Shown here piece after piece: positions 10,135 to 22,240 of a stretch of 64,000 nt of DNA. Source of the DNA: Polytrichum commune (taxonomy: Eukaryota > Streptophyta > Polytrichopsida > Polytrichales > Polytrichaceae); contig OX485805.1 in assembly GCA_950295325.1 (NCBI GenBank), forward strand, positions 10,478,501 through 10,542,500, in the 5' to 3' direction. Positions within the stretch are counted from its first letter, which is position 1, and every line of letters begins with the position of its first letter. The translations under genes were made by a program, and so were the position numbers. The notes below the pieces were generated by a model. That model worked only from the letters and a program-made list of their open reading frames with translations. It made no database searches and was not told where the DNA came from.

Positions 10135-11345
10135 GAGCATGTTTACGAACGGGCGTTCGTAAACTTCAGCGCAACAACCAAGTGCTGCACAGTTACGAAC
10201 GTGCGTTCGTAAACATCAGCTCACGTTTACGAACGGGCGTTCGTAAATCTCGGCCCACATTTACGAACGTGCATTCGTAAATCTCGGCCCACATTTACGA
10301 ACGTGCGTTCGTAAACCTCGGCCCACATTTTCGTAAAATTCTGCGCAACAACCAAGTGCTGCATAGTTAGTAAATGTGCGCCGACTTTTACGAACGTGCG
10401 TTCGTAAACCTCGGCCCACATTTTCGTAAAATTCTGCGCAGCAACCAAGTGCTGCATAGTTAGTAAATGTGCGCCGACTTTTACGAACGGGCGTTCGTAA
10501 ATCTCGGCCCACATTTACGAACGGGCGTTCGTAAACCTCGGCCCACATTTACGAACGGGCGTTCGTAAATCTCGGCCCACATTTACGAACGTGCGTTCGT
10601 AAACCTCGGCCCACATTTTCGTAAAATTTTGCGCAACAACCAAGTGCTGCATAGTTAGTAAATGTGCGCCGACTTTTACGAACGTGCGTTCGTAAACGTC
10701 GGCTCACGTTTACGAACGGGCGTTCGTAAACGTCGGCTCACGTTTACGAACGGGCGTTCGTAAACGTCGGCTCACGTTTACGAACGGGCGTTCGTAAACC
10801 TCGGCCCTCATTTTCGTAAAATTCTGCGCAGCAACCAAGTGCTGCATAGTTAGTAAATGTGCGCCGACTTTTACGAACGGGCGTTCGTAAACCTCGGCCC
10901 ACATTTACGAACGGGCGTTCGTAAATCTCGGCTTACATTTACGAACGTGCGTTCGTAAACTTCGGCCCACATTTTCGTAAAATTCTGCGCAGCTACCAAG
11001 TGCTGCATAGTTAGTAAATGTGCGCCGACTTTTACGAACGGGCGTTCGTAAACCTCGGCCCACATTTTCGTAAACTTCTACGCAGCAACCAAGTGCTGCA
11101 TAGTTTTTAAATGTGCGCCGATTTTTACGAACGGGCGTTCGTAAACTTCGGCCCACATTTTCGTAAACTTCTGCTCATCAACCAAGTGTTGCACTGTTAC
11201 GAACTTGCGTTCGTAAACCTCGACGAGTATTTACAAATGCGCGGTTGTAAACCTTGGCCAACAACAAAGGTTGCATATTTACGAACATGCAATTGTGAAC
11301 TTCGGCGTAATAACCAAGGGCTGCATGTTTACGAATGCACGCTCA
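10135..11345. repeat. Inner palindrome array, right side of unit copy 1
   Basis: About twenty copies of ACGAACGNNCGTTCGT lie within 1.2 kb, most inside TTTACG...CGTAAA flanks, spaced 33-35 bp apart or about 93 bp apart. The longer unit adds CATTTTCGTAAAATTCTGCG, GCAACCAAGTGCTGC and TAGTAAATGTGCGCCGAC. The two central bases vary (GG, TG, GC, CA) while the arms stay constant. Beyond 11200 the copies decay. Orientation is inverted relative to 6690-7203. Confidence 0.9.
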
Positions 11346-11411
11346 TAAACCTTGGCTACATACAATGAAAATGTGCACCACCCCCGTGCTACAATAATCA
11401 ATAGCGAATAG

Positions 11412-11808
11412 GAGTACGTATATATGAAAGACCATTGTTAATGGGTGTTTGCAGTCCTTCCTTGCTACATTAATTCTTTTGTTGCTAGTCATTTCCAAGC
11501 CTTGCAAAAGCACCTCCCAACCTAGTGCATCTCTAGAAAACTCCTTTGACGTATGATCGCCTTAAACTTATGTTTAAGGCTAAAAAATATGTCTTGGACG
11601 CTACCTACGAGCTCACGTTTTTTGTCTGAATGGCCAACTTTTAGATGTTGTTTCCATAATATAAGCTTAGAGCTGGCATCTCTAACCTTCTACAACCTAT
11701 AGTGGAGTTTTCGGGTCCTTATGACTAGCTGACGTTTTTGGTCAAAGGTGGTTTTCGCAAACCGAATCCAGATCCAACGTTTCTAAGCTTCAACCAACCT
11801 ATGGTACA
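11412..11808 (-). repeat. Right arm of the ~400-bp inverted repeat
   Basis: This is the reverse complement of 6272-6679, ending at the base that pairs with the TGTACCATAGG start. The two arms together with the arrays inside them make a 5.5-kb inverted-repeat structure (6272-11808). No target duplication is obvious outside the arms. Confidence 0.85.
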
Positions 11809-12760
11809 TTTTTCAAGTCATTCTAACTACTTGCTCTAGACGTCTCCTATGAGTGTCACGTTCGCGCATACCCACCCTCTCTACTTTCTAATGCATTCTT
11901 TGTTCCTACATGACAAGTTGTCCAATGCACATTTTCAATAACACCTTCAACACCTTTGTCTTGCCAACACTAAGGACTATGTTATCTTAGAAGGAGAGCA
12001 GTAATAGGAGAATGCCAACAATGAATCTACTCTTCAAATCCCTCTTTCAACACTTTGTTGCTTGTTTTCCAAGACTGTTGTCCGTCTGGACTGCCTCACA
12101 TTTCTAGGTCTAAACTTACAAGCATACACACCTTCTCTAAGAGTCTAAGCTATCTTCACATATGTGTACTAAGAGAGCCAAAAGGTTCTAGGACAATCTT
12201 TATATACCTCAAAACAACTACCTACTAGGTGGGTCAACTTGGTAGGTTACCACCCTGTCAAAACACTGCAACTAGCTGTCCTCACGCGTTTTTGCCCTTT
12301 GTCCAATACATGACCAACTGGCATACTGAGGTCATAAAAAATGATCAACTAGTCACAGAAATGCAATGCTATTTAATAACTTTGGACCAACAAGTCATTA
12401 TCTGACCAACTAAATTATTAACACCAAATAATTACTACTACTGAATAAATTGCTCAGCAGTAAAACAGTAAAAAACCAATTAGTGGACGTTTTAACAACT
12501 AATTGCATTAGGGACAAATTTGACGTCAACTAGTAAACTAGCATTCTTTTGCCCTTTCGACAATTCGCGACCAACTAGTTAGTTTTTGATGGGTTGGTTT
12601 ACTATGAACATTTTATGTTCTTAAAACACGGTGCTAACTTCTACCTTAACTTCTATCTTATCTATGTTTGTGCAAATAAACGAAACCACTATACATAGTT
12701 GCAAACACACATTCGTAAAAATACGTAATGTTGATTTACACATTACACATTACACTGATT
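11809..12760. other. Non-coding stretch with scattered ACCAACTAGT-type repeats
   Basis: No gene is recognised. Between about 12230 and 12600 a motif of type GACCAACTAGT recurs eight or more times in degenerate form (12311, 12344, 12384, 12406, 12524, 12570). This resembles the subterminal repeat field of a CACTA-like element, but no terminus was found. A single decayed palindrome copy is at 12758-12780. Confidence 0.35.
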
Positions 12761-12841
12761 TACGAACGGTTGTTCGTAAATATGCCACCAATATCTACTT
12801 TAACAATTGAATGTGGATATACTTTATATTGTGCATAAAGT

Positions 12842-13641
12842 ATGGTCTTGGAGAACACGGTGCCCATTTTCAAGTTCCTCATCTGTGATCTCCCAAGCCC
12901 TTGCCTCGTTCTCGGCCAAGAAGTATGTGATGAGCTAATTGACGAGAATGGTGTGCCAATGCCCAAGTTTGGTGGTCGAGGCAGAGGGCAACATTTCCTC
13001 AAGGTCTTGAGGTCCAGGTTGTGGCTAGAAGCCCCCCTATTGGAGGGAGTCCCCCACGGGAGCTGGCCAACTCTGGAGAACACCCTCCTCATCGACGACA
13101 ACACCGCCAAGAGCCTTCTTTGTCCCCTCCTATTCTTTCACCGTTGCTATCATTTTCTTGCATCTGCATGTTATGCACTTTACGAGCGCCCATCCCAAAC
13201 CGCCCCTCCTTAATTTACCCACTCCACTCTGTCTATGATATTGTTTCACAGGTCGTTCCACGCTCGTTTGGTGGCCGACCCTCCTTGACTTCTTCATTGG
13301 AGACGCACACAACTCAAGGTTGCATCTTCCGAGTCCGATCGTTGTTTGGCCCTCCGGAGAAGTGCAAGACATTCTCTCTTGCAGATGCCTTTGTATTCCA
13401 CTACAATACCACTTCGTACAATTCGGGAGCGCGTTTGGACATATTGAAGAACGACACATATTCGAGGCCAGTCAACAAACTTGGCTATAGTTGCGGGCCG
13501 GAGATTTTCAAAGCTATAGAGGCCATTGGAGCATTACAGAGAGAAGCCACCGTAAAAGATAAGGACATGGCCATGAGAAAAAATATAGTGGGACGTACTA
13601 GTGGGACTATAAACGCCTACGGACTCCCTAAATGTGTGTAG
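12842..13641 (+). pseudogene. Gene remnant: FCP1-phosphatase-like segment plus exon related to the 3.2-4.0 kb gene
   Basis: The first segment (12842 to about 13120) reads IFKFLICDLPSPCLVLGQE...NGVPMPKFGGRG...LENTLLIDDNTAKSLL. The NTLLIDD-x(3)-K end resembles the C-terminal part of the FCP1/NLI-interacting phosphatase homology domain; the N-terminal DxDxT catalytic motif is absent, so it is a fragment at best. A second exon starts after an acceptor at 13250-13251 (TTTCACAG|GTCG) with VVPRSFGG. It runs to TAG at 13641 and contains TSYNSGARLD and NKLGYSCGPEIFKAIEAIGA, clearly related to the minus-strand gene at 3215-4035. Both genes have a phase-0 acceptor followed by V-x-P-x-R. The exon between these segments was not identified. 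The two paralogues point outward from the palindrome unit. Confidence 0.4.
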
Positions 13642-14970
13642 GGGTAGAGCATAGTGCTTGGTTATCCATTCTATTTGAAGGTCTTCAAGACATTAATGGT
13701 ATTTCCATTATGTTTGTATTTCAAACCCGTTGAATAGATTCAATTTCCAATCATTCTCCACATCTTCCTGTCCATTAGCAACAATTTGTCATTTTATACA
13801 CATATGTTTTCATGTATGATTCATTTTTTTGTTCACTTTGATGCATTTATGTTGATGATTATATCCAATGTTATACATATGGTATTTTAATGTTGTTAAC
13901 ATTGGCTCAAATTTGAAAACCACGTCCTTGAATAGTCTCAAAATCATCAAAAAGTCTCCGATTACCGAATATAGTGTTATGTACTTCATTTTGAACATGC
14001 GCATGGAGTCTACATAGGGTAACCAAGAATAAAATGTACGGCTTCAATATATAACATGTCTTTTCATTACATGCATGTTGTGTAATATGTAATATCATTT
14101 ACAAGTGCATCGTTATTGACTACGTTTACCCAACATATTTTTGAAATCAAAATTCTATAATTGTATGTGAGGTCATTTATTCATAAGTAAACTGCATGCC
14201 ATCCCATTTGTCTGTTACAATGTGTTACAATATTCTAAGGTACTTCTGTAGTTGTTCTATTAATATTCCCTTCATATACTACATTCTTATTGTACTTGAA
14301 TTTCAAACACTGACAACTTATCAATCACGCAAAACAAAATATATGTACATGCACGTAACAAATGTTAAGTCTTCCAAACTCAGAGTATGATTTTTTGAGT
14401 GGTTTAGGCAACATAAGGCCTACAATCTTCCGTCCACCAAAAAAAAAATTAGTATTGCCAAATCTCTCATTTATAAATTCCTGTCATTGTTTATGCAAAT
14501 AAGCAAAAATCAAAATATTCATGTTCCTAAAATTCTGAGACAATAACCTTTTGCGGACATCCCCCTATCTTAACGATCTCCAAGGAGTATAAAGATCCCA
14601 TCCTCCACACTTCTGGGCATTGTAGTATTCCGCAATATCTGTAGTATTGTCGATAATTCGGATGCTCTCTCATGTTCCCTGTCCAAATTAACGTCCATCC
14701 AGGGCTTAAGGTCATTGCACATACATTGCTATGGTTTTTGAACTGTTATGTCAATGTAGTACAACAAAGTGTGCCTTAATCTTAACATGTAACCGACCTT
14801 ACGGTCCCTGGATATACTTATGAGCAATTACACTAATGTGGTATGAATATTACGGTGTTTTGTTACTTCAAAATGTAAGGCACAGTAGGAAACAATTGAT
14901 AAATGTCCACTCCCTCCCGACTATAACCACATTCAAAATTGTACTACTGGGTTTTTCATCAACCTTACCT
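13642..14970. other. AT-rich stretch between the palindrome unit and the second CACTA transposon
   Basis: No gene is recognised. It contains the inverted dispersed-repeat core (13905-13979) and a 19-base motif at 14876-14894 that recurs near the other side of the CACTA element (29052-29070). The left terminus of the second CACTA element should be in or near here, but I could not identify it. Confidence 0.4.
13905..13979 (-). repeat. Dispersed repeat core, inverted copy
   Basis: Read on the minus strand from 13979 it is TAACACTATATTCGGTAATC, then GGAGACTTTTTGATGATTTTGAGAC. This is the closest match to the core at 2677, in opposite orientation. 2677 and 13979 bracket the first palindrome unit and both of its flanking genes. 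Confidence 0.6.
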
Positions 14971-14971
14971 C

Positions 14972-17900
14972 TCAATCTTCGTTTAGCTCTGACTCAGTTA
15001 AAGACGCTTTTGAAGTCGAATCTTCTGTAGAACTTGCGGCTTCCTCAGAACTGGTGGCCTCGTTGCTGTCAATGTCTTCTTCCGCATGACGTCTTCGGCG
15101 TATGTTTCGGTGTTCCTGGTCTTCATTTTGTGCTCTCGTTCTCCTACGAGCTTCTGGTCCCCTGTACCGTCTTCCCTCTTCCTGTAATTCATCCTCTCCG
15201 CTCCCTACATTGTTTTCGTTCACTTCTGGTAGGGGTATGTCCATGCCAACACGTCCGCCACGTCTGCCTCGTCCACCACGTCCACGACCCCCCCGGCCCC
15301 TTCTTGTTACCCTGTTCCTTCTCATGACTGGTTGCAATATTACGTCTTCCCCTGTTTTTGCCATTTCTACCTCTTGCTCCCCCACTTCGCGATCCGGGCG
15401 CAACCCTTCAAAATCTTCATCTTGCCCCATTGCGAACAACTGTGCGTCCTCATCGTCTTCATTATTTGGTATAACTCTTCTCCCTCTCACCTCTTTCCTT
15501 AGCACTACTCTCCATCCTGGTGACTCCTTATCTCTTGAGAAAAACACTTGTTCACAGTGTCTAGGAAATGCAAAACTATCTCGGCAAATAGTTCCGTATC
15601 TCCTGTCATAGTTTGCTAGTGTGAAGCCCCATTTATCTCGTTTTATTGTTGCATTTTTGCCTACATAGTTTGCCTTCACAAAATCGCACACTAAAACTAC
15701 TACACAGTGGCGTCTATAATTCAATTCTAAAATTTCTTCGATGTGCCCTACATATTCTACATTTGCATTCACGGGGTTAACATCTCTGGTACCGTTTCTG
15801 CAAACTTGTTTAAATGTGGCAGCAACTCCACTATCACAAGTTTTCAAAGGTTGCTCTGAACTAAGAACTCTATAATGATTTCCAAATGCGTACATTGATT
15901 TGTAAGCATGTGCTACGTTTAATGGACCTCTAGCTGTGTCTACTACCATTGGATTCAGTATGGCCCCTACCTGCTGATCACGTCTCACCTCCTCAATTAC
16001 CCACTGTGCAAACTCTGGAATTTTGGAGAGTGAAGCTGGGTACGCAAACCTGGTTCTCCTCCCACGTCGACGTTGTTCACGTCGATACTGCTCCCGTTCC
16101 TGCCCTCTTTCAGTCACAACTTCCTCATACCTCCTGTAAAGCATTACAAGATTTTAGACAATTTTCCTTCTACATATAGCCTCTGCATTATTTAATATTG
16201 CGATACGAACGAACAAAACTAATGAAGCATCTCGAACTCATTCTGAAATACTAGAAATTGCTAGTAATTCTAGAAGTAAATGCCATTGATTAGAAGAAAA
16301 AGGAAAAAAAATATTAAAGATTCGTGTAATTAAAGCTAAGCTTGCTATTTTTGAGGCGACAAAAAGAAAAGCAATGACGGGTGTAGGGGAGTTAGAATCG
16401 AAACGAAGATTACTCATTCTTTTCTTTCATTCAAAACTGTGCATGAAATTTTCATTTCACACAGCTCCTAAGTAATAAAAATTTATATTATTACTTTCCT
16501 CGTGTGTGTGTAAAAAAAAACTATAAATAAATTTATTGAAATTAAACTTTACGAGGAATCCTGTTTTAGTGATTTTTCTAATAAATATACTGACTTTAAA
16601 AAATTATGTTAAAAAAATTAATAACAAATTTAAAAGAAAGAAAGAAATCATCTAATTTTCTTCATTTTTATAGTCATCATTTTTTTATTTTGCTATCGTT
16701 TAGGACTTACAACTCTCCAAAATTGACTGTGACCGATCTACATCATCCTACGAACTCCCTGAGTAACATACATTGTTCACACAAAACAGAAGAACTACAT
16801 GAAAATACTTAAGTACTTATAGAATACTATGATAAAGCTTACCTTCTATACGGCTCCATGTGCTCCGTGTTGTCCAACACAAACCCATGGATGAGTTTCT
16901 GGAACTGTGGTGTCATCATACGGACTCGGTTGGCGCCTTCCAATATTTCATCATACATTGCAGGTTCCTCCTTATCATCCCAGGCACGCTTTGTTGTAGG
17001 AGTATATTCCGAGAGATATTCATTCAAAAATCCTATGGACTCTTCCCTCAAATACCCGTAAGCCATACTACCTTCAGGTCTAGCTTTGTTTTTCACAAAC
17101 CCTTTTAATCCCTTCATGTACCTCTCAAAGGGGTACATCCACCGCATGTGTACGGGACCACATATGAACAATTCCTCAACCAAATGTATTGGAAGATGCA
17201 TCATGATTACAAACACAGATGGTGGCAACTCTTTCTCAAGAGTGCAAATTGTTTCCGCAACCTCTTCTAGCATGGACAATTTTTTATCGGCCTCTATCAC
17301 CTTTGCACAAATTTTTCTAAACAACCGACTAACCCGCATGACAGCTCCAACTACTTTTGGATGTCCAATATTCCTCAAGCACAGGGGTAATACCTGTTGC
17401 AGTAAAACGTGGAAATCATGGGTTTTCAAGCCACGTAACTTTCCGTCTTGAATTCTCCTGCTCAAGGATCCTACGTAATTGGAAGGAAACTTCAATTCCC
17501 GAAGCGTACTCATAAATTCTTGTTGATGTTGTTTCGACAATACGTGTGGTGCATCCGGCTTGAAGTATGTTTGCCCATCCGCATTTCGTTGCAAGTGTAG
17601 ATGTTGCCGTATGCCTCGTGCTCGCATATCCTCTCGAGATTTTGCACCATCTGTTTCACCGAACAGAGTACGAAGCAAATTGTCGCATACATTTTTCTCA
17701 CAATGCATTGCGTCCAATGTATGACGGGTTGGGAGTTTCTGTCCACAATGCACAGTAACGGCTTTACTTTAGCACAGTGCCCCTTCGCCAAATCTGCCTA
17801 CTTCCGTTACAGTATGCAATTTCTTTGAGAACACTACACTGTTCTACTCGACTAGTATATTCAATTCCCAAACACGCATGACAGTCATGCTGCGGACTCC

Positions 17901-20184
17901 ACACTCCTGCACTGTGAGACTTATTACCGCAAATCATAAACCTCGCGCGTACAGTTATTCTCCACAATAATACTTGATCCATGAATGTACTAAATTCGAT
18001 ACCTAGTATAATATTTAGCAGAAAACACAAATATAGTAAATATGGAGGAACTAAAAGCAAGCACAATCGATCTCACTCACAACCTAGTGGAAACTACATA
18101 CCTGTACTGTTCAAGCAAAATCACATCCACTACATCTCCCGTTCCACACGAGCAATGCAAACTAAGTGCATACTTCCCACTAAGAAACTAAGATTACATC
18201 CTACATAACCCACATATGAACTAATAACTTTCATTACGAATATCCCCCACAAAAGAATTTTTTATAAAATAATTTTACCTCCCAATACGGTAGTTCAAAG
18301 AAGATGCTAATTCTTTTGACACCGGTTTTCTTTACTGGATCGTGCTTCGCATTTGGACGGCCGCCGAGTTCCAGGTATGTCGTTCTCCAGGCTCCTCGTT
18401 GTATCACTGTCAATCCTGTCTGTCTATGTGGTGCCTCGTCATAGTTCGGACGTCCGTTGAATGCCGCTCGAGCTGCTCTCCAACGATGATTACGCCGCAG
18501 CCACCTGCGATTTCCTAAAAAAACTGTCTTGTGTGCATGTCTGGAATGCTCAGCAAATGTCCCTTCCCCGCAGATAGGACATCCAGCATATCCTTTCCCT
18601 GACTGACCAGAAATTAACGTATAGGCAGGGTAATCGTGTATAGTCCATATAAGCATTCCTCGCATGTTGAAGTTTCTTTCATGTCCAACTGGTTTAGACA
18701 TGTCAACCGTAGGTACGCCCACCCACAACTTCTTGAGCTCATGCACAAGTGGTTGTAAATATACATCGATTGTGTCTTCAGATGGAGAGTTAGGGCCGGG
18801 TATAATCATACTTAAACAAATGAAAAACCTCTTAGTCACTAGATAAGGTGGTAGATTGTACAACACTAACATCACGGGCCAGACTGAATGCTTTGATGAC
18901 TGATGGCTATGGGGATTTACTCCGTCTAGGGCTAGGCCCATCCTAATGTTTCTATCTTCCTTGCTAAACACAGGAAAATTATTTTCTATAAATCCCCATT
19001 GCTCACTATCTACAACAGATCTCATTTTTCTATCTACAGAATGATTTGTCCCGTGCCACCGCAGATGTTTAGCCAGTTCAGGACACCTAAACATTCTTCG
19101 CAACCTTTTTATGACTGAAAAATAGCGTAACACTCGTGTAGGAATAGAACTAGACCCTGGTATGTACCTTGAATTTTGGCATTTTGGACAGTGGTCTAAG
19201 TTTAGGTTTTCTTTCCAATATAGGGTTTTACCACACTGACAACAGTGAATTGTTTCATGTGACAATCCTAGTTTCAGCAGTAGACGCTTCATCTCATACG
19301 ACGATTTCGGACAGGTATTGTCAGCAGGCAAGACATCATACTTCAAGAAGGTTAATATCTCGTCCAAGCAATGATGGCTGACAGAATACAAGGTGCACAA
19401 CGACATGAGAATAATGCTGAATTGTAACCTGCTGGATTGTGACCCCTGAAACAATGGCTCCGCAGATTCTCTAAGTAATTCCTCCATTAAGGGTGTCATG
19501 TCTGGTTGTTCATCTTCAGATGAGAAGTCCTCGAAATCCAAAACACAGTCCTCCTCATCTCGTTCTTGTTGATGAATCTCGTCCACCCGGGCGAAATAGT
19601 TTTCAGCCATCTCCTCGAAATTAATGTTTGTGTTTGGAGGGACTCCTTCAAACTCGTCCATATCTTGAGCATCTAGATAAATTTCCTCCTCTTCTACAAC
19701 ATTCCTTTCTTCAGGAAGTTCGTCACCGATTTCTTGTGGCAATACATCACCGCCTTCTTCACCGGAGTTCTCCCGCTGTTCTACACGGCGGTTCGGATTC
19801 CTCTGCAGAACGGGTGCTCAATTTGCAAAGTACTTGAAGCGAAAAACAATTACAGTGATGAGTGGATGACAAAATTCTGCACCTTCTACTTCTCGCTAAT
19901 TTCTGTGCACACAATGAACATAACTGTCATGCACACAACCTCACGGGATATGCAGCTCCACGTACACAGTAATGGTAAAAAAATTAAAGTCCATAACTCA
20001 CAAGAAGAGGTTCCACAAGCTCGGTGTCGCGTCCATACTTTCGATGATGAGTTTCTACTGTCTGCACCGACTGCGTTTTAAATCCATGGCACTTTTCACA
20101 TGCACATGGATACCTTGTTATTCCTTGTCGCGCTGCCAGGGCCCTCTCTATGTGGTAGGCCTGTCCAAGTGGTGTTGGCCTCAT
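14972..20184 (-). CDS. CACTA transposase (tnp2 family) with DUF4218 and DUF4216, four exons
   Basis: This is the catalytic protein that cuts and moves the element. Exons on the minus strand are 20184-20002, 19802-18279, 17738-16843 and 16133-14972. All junctions are GT-AG and in phase (donors CTT|GTGAGT, GAG|GTAAAA, AAG|GTAAGC), giving about 1254 residues with no internal stop. Residues 1-61 resemble the transposase-associated domain (CACEKC). Exon 2 holds the tnp2 core: a CCQCGK...CPKC zinc-like pair near 250, [11 protein letters not shown] near 355, and FELPYWE at its end running into [13 protein letters not shown] in exon 3. DUF4218 follows ([34 protein letters not shown], here split: [12 protein letters not shown] and [20 protein letters not shown]). 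Exon 4 has DUF4216 and an unusual RGG-rich stretch near 1150, then an acidic serine-rich end. The ATG at 20184 lies just after an acceptor (ACTGCAG|AGACC at 20195), suggesting an upstream untranslated exon. Confidence 0.85.
15225..15330 (-). other. RGG-box segment in the transposase C-terminus
   Basis: This part of exon 4 encodes [18 protein letters not shown], an RGG-type basic stretch of the kind that binds nucleic acid. It follows the DUF4216 domain and precedes an acidic tail. I do not recall it as a regular part of tnp2 proteins. Confidence 0.6.
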
Positions 20185-21234
20185 CTTGTAGGTCTCTGCA
20201 GTGTAACAATACTGTGTGATTATTCTGCTTGAAAAAATTCCCAAACACACGTGCCTATGTAATTCTGCCTATGTAGCGTTGCTGAGAAAACAAAGATTAT
20301 ATTGACAGAGTTCATGATGCTAGATTAATAGTATGATCACTATAGGAAGATTTCGTTCCAACTACACTGAACATGTTTAATTTGCTCTACCCTGTAAAAG
20401 ACGCATGCAATCACATCTTGAGAAATTTTGTACAGTATAGAGATCTTCTTTGAAATTAAGTGGTTGTTGTCATTAAACCCTAATCCTGCCTGAGTTGACA
20501 ACACAAGCTCCACAGTATTTACTGCTACGGCAAGGAGGGCGCATTCTGAATTCTGTAGAAAGCTGTACAGATTTCCGTAGGTAAGTTCTAACCCTACTCT
20601 TCCACTGCAGAACATGCGACGAGGGTTTTAGAGCGGTCTTACCTTAGCAAACTCGTCTTCAGGTATTAAACATTCCAAGCAGAAACTTCTCGTCTATGTT
20701 AATCTGTATATTCATGACGAGTCTAAGATATATTCACCAATTTCTCATCACCTCCTCATGTCCTGGTCAGCAAATGGTCAAGAAGTTTATGTAGTCGTCT
20801 AGATACCTTGAGCAATTCCTGAACAAACACAACTGCGCACGATGCTAAGTAAGCTCACCAATCTCTTCGCTTCCTATGTCCTCATGGTAAGGAAAAGATC
20901 AAGATTTTATAGTGACTTTTTCTACCTCGAAAATTTCCTGAACGAGCATCACCTTAAAAATTTATGCCAAATGATGGTGCATCATGTGCGATCCATGAGA
21001 GAAAGATGATGCCGGCCGTAGGTCGGCATGAATAGGCAAGAGATTCTTAGACCATGAGCATTGTCTCTACTCGTACATTAACTCCTATGTGAGGCAGAGG
21101 CGGGCTGGGCTGTTACAATCTGTTGAATCTTCAGAGCCAGAACTCTACCGTTGGTGGGCACACTTGGACTGGGGCCTCTTCGTCGACTCGCCTGCCTCCT
21201 GTTTCAAAGCATGCCAATGACTACAAGTGTCAGT

Positions 21235-21545
21235 ATTGATTTCACATAAAATGCAAGTCAAGATTGATGAAGTAGCTGTTGTGCCTACATCATAAACAGA
21301 CAATTCTCGATGACATACTTCCCATTCTTTGAGGTTTCTGCACAGCATTCAGGATACCAAGAGTCTTACCTCTGAATTACCGCAATTACCACACGTGTAA
21401 CTATTGACTTCACATTAACAAGCAATTCAAGATTGACGAAGTAGCTGCCTTTCCTACATCATAAATAGACAATTTTTGATAACATGCTTCCAATTCTTCC
21501 AGGTTTCAGCATTCAAGAATGTCGAGAGTCCTACCTCTTAATTCT
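21235..21545 (+). repeat. Tandem duplication, ~170-bp unit, two copies
   Basis: Both copies carry CAAGATTGANGAAGTAGCTG, CTACATCATAAANAGACAAT, ACATNCTTCC and GAGTCNTACCTCT in order, starting near 21240 and 21410. The fields lie upstream of the transposase gene. Confidence 0.65.
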
Positions 21546-21689
21546 CTCTGTCACAAAAGGCAATCCACAATGGTGACGTGTTACAATGGTGTTCTGTAAC
21601 ATTGCGACAAGTGAAGCAGAGTGGGTAAGTAGCTCTACTACGACACACATCGAGTTTGAAAAGCTGTGTAAATTTTAGATTCTCAATTT

Positions 21690-22240
21690 CTTCATCTCAA
21701 TGCTGACTCCTAAACCATTTTCCTACTTTTCCACTTGACAATGCTACCTTCAAGTTGCAATGAATTTTTAATTCTGCATGGCACGAATGATTTGATGTGA
21801 AAATGTTTGATTGATTTCTCTCATTCTGCAGGATTTTCTCAGTTTCTGAATCTCTAAATACCAACCCTACTTTTCCACCTGACACCTTCCAGTTGTAATA
21901 AGTTTCTAATTCTGCATGGCATGAGTGATGTGATGGGAAACTAGTTTGATGAATCGCTCTCATTCTGCATGAATTTCCTAATATCCTGAATCCCTAAGCC
22001 CTAACTTGCTTTTCCACTTGACAATGATACCTTCTAATTGCAATGAGTTTCTAATTCTGCATTGATTCCTCAGTTTCTGAAACTCCAAATGCTACTTTTC
22101 CACTCAATGGAAAACTCTTCATGTCTCTCATTCTGAATCCATGAGCCCTCAGCCTACTCTTCCCACTTGACAATATGCCTCCCGGTTGCAATGTGTACTT
22201 GCATGGCATGAGCAATGTGATGCGATGTTTTGCAAAACTA
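21690..22240 (+). repeat. Degenerate tandem repeat, ~140-bp unit, about four copies
   Basis: Units begin with a CCACTTGACAATG block near 21731, 21876, 22013 and 22161. They continue with AGTTGCAATGAGTTTCTAAT, TCTGCATGGCATGAGTGATG and CTCTCATTCTGCA. The spacing is 137-148 bp. Regular arrays between divergent transposon genes may be protein-binding sites. Confidence 0.65.

Noticed and set aside
6690-11345. Open reading frames with repeated YERPFVNV, RTHVRKC and TNARS peptides in the palindrome arrays
   Set aside because: They appear on both strands and in several frames because the DNA repeat is palindromic and lacks stops; there is no consistent gene structure.
15102-15611. 169-codon plus-strand frame
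   Set aside because: It is the antisense shadow of the RGG and DUF4216 part of the transposase.
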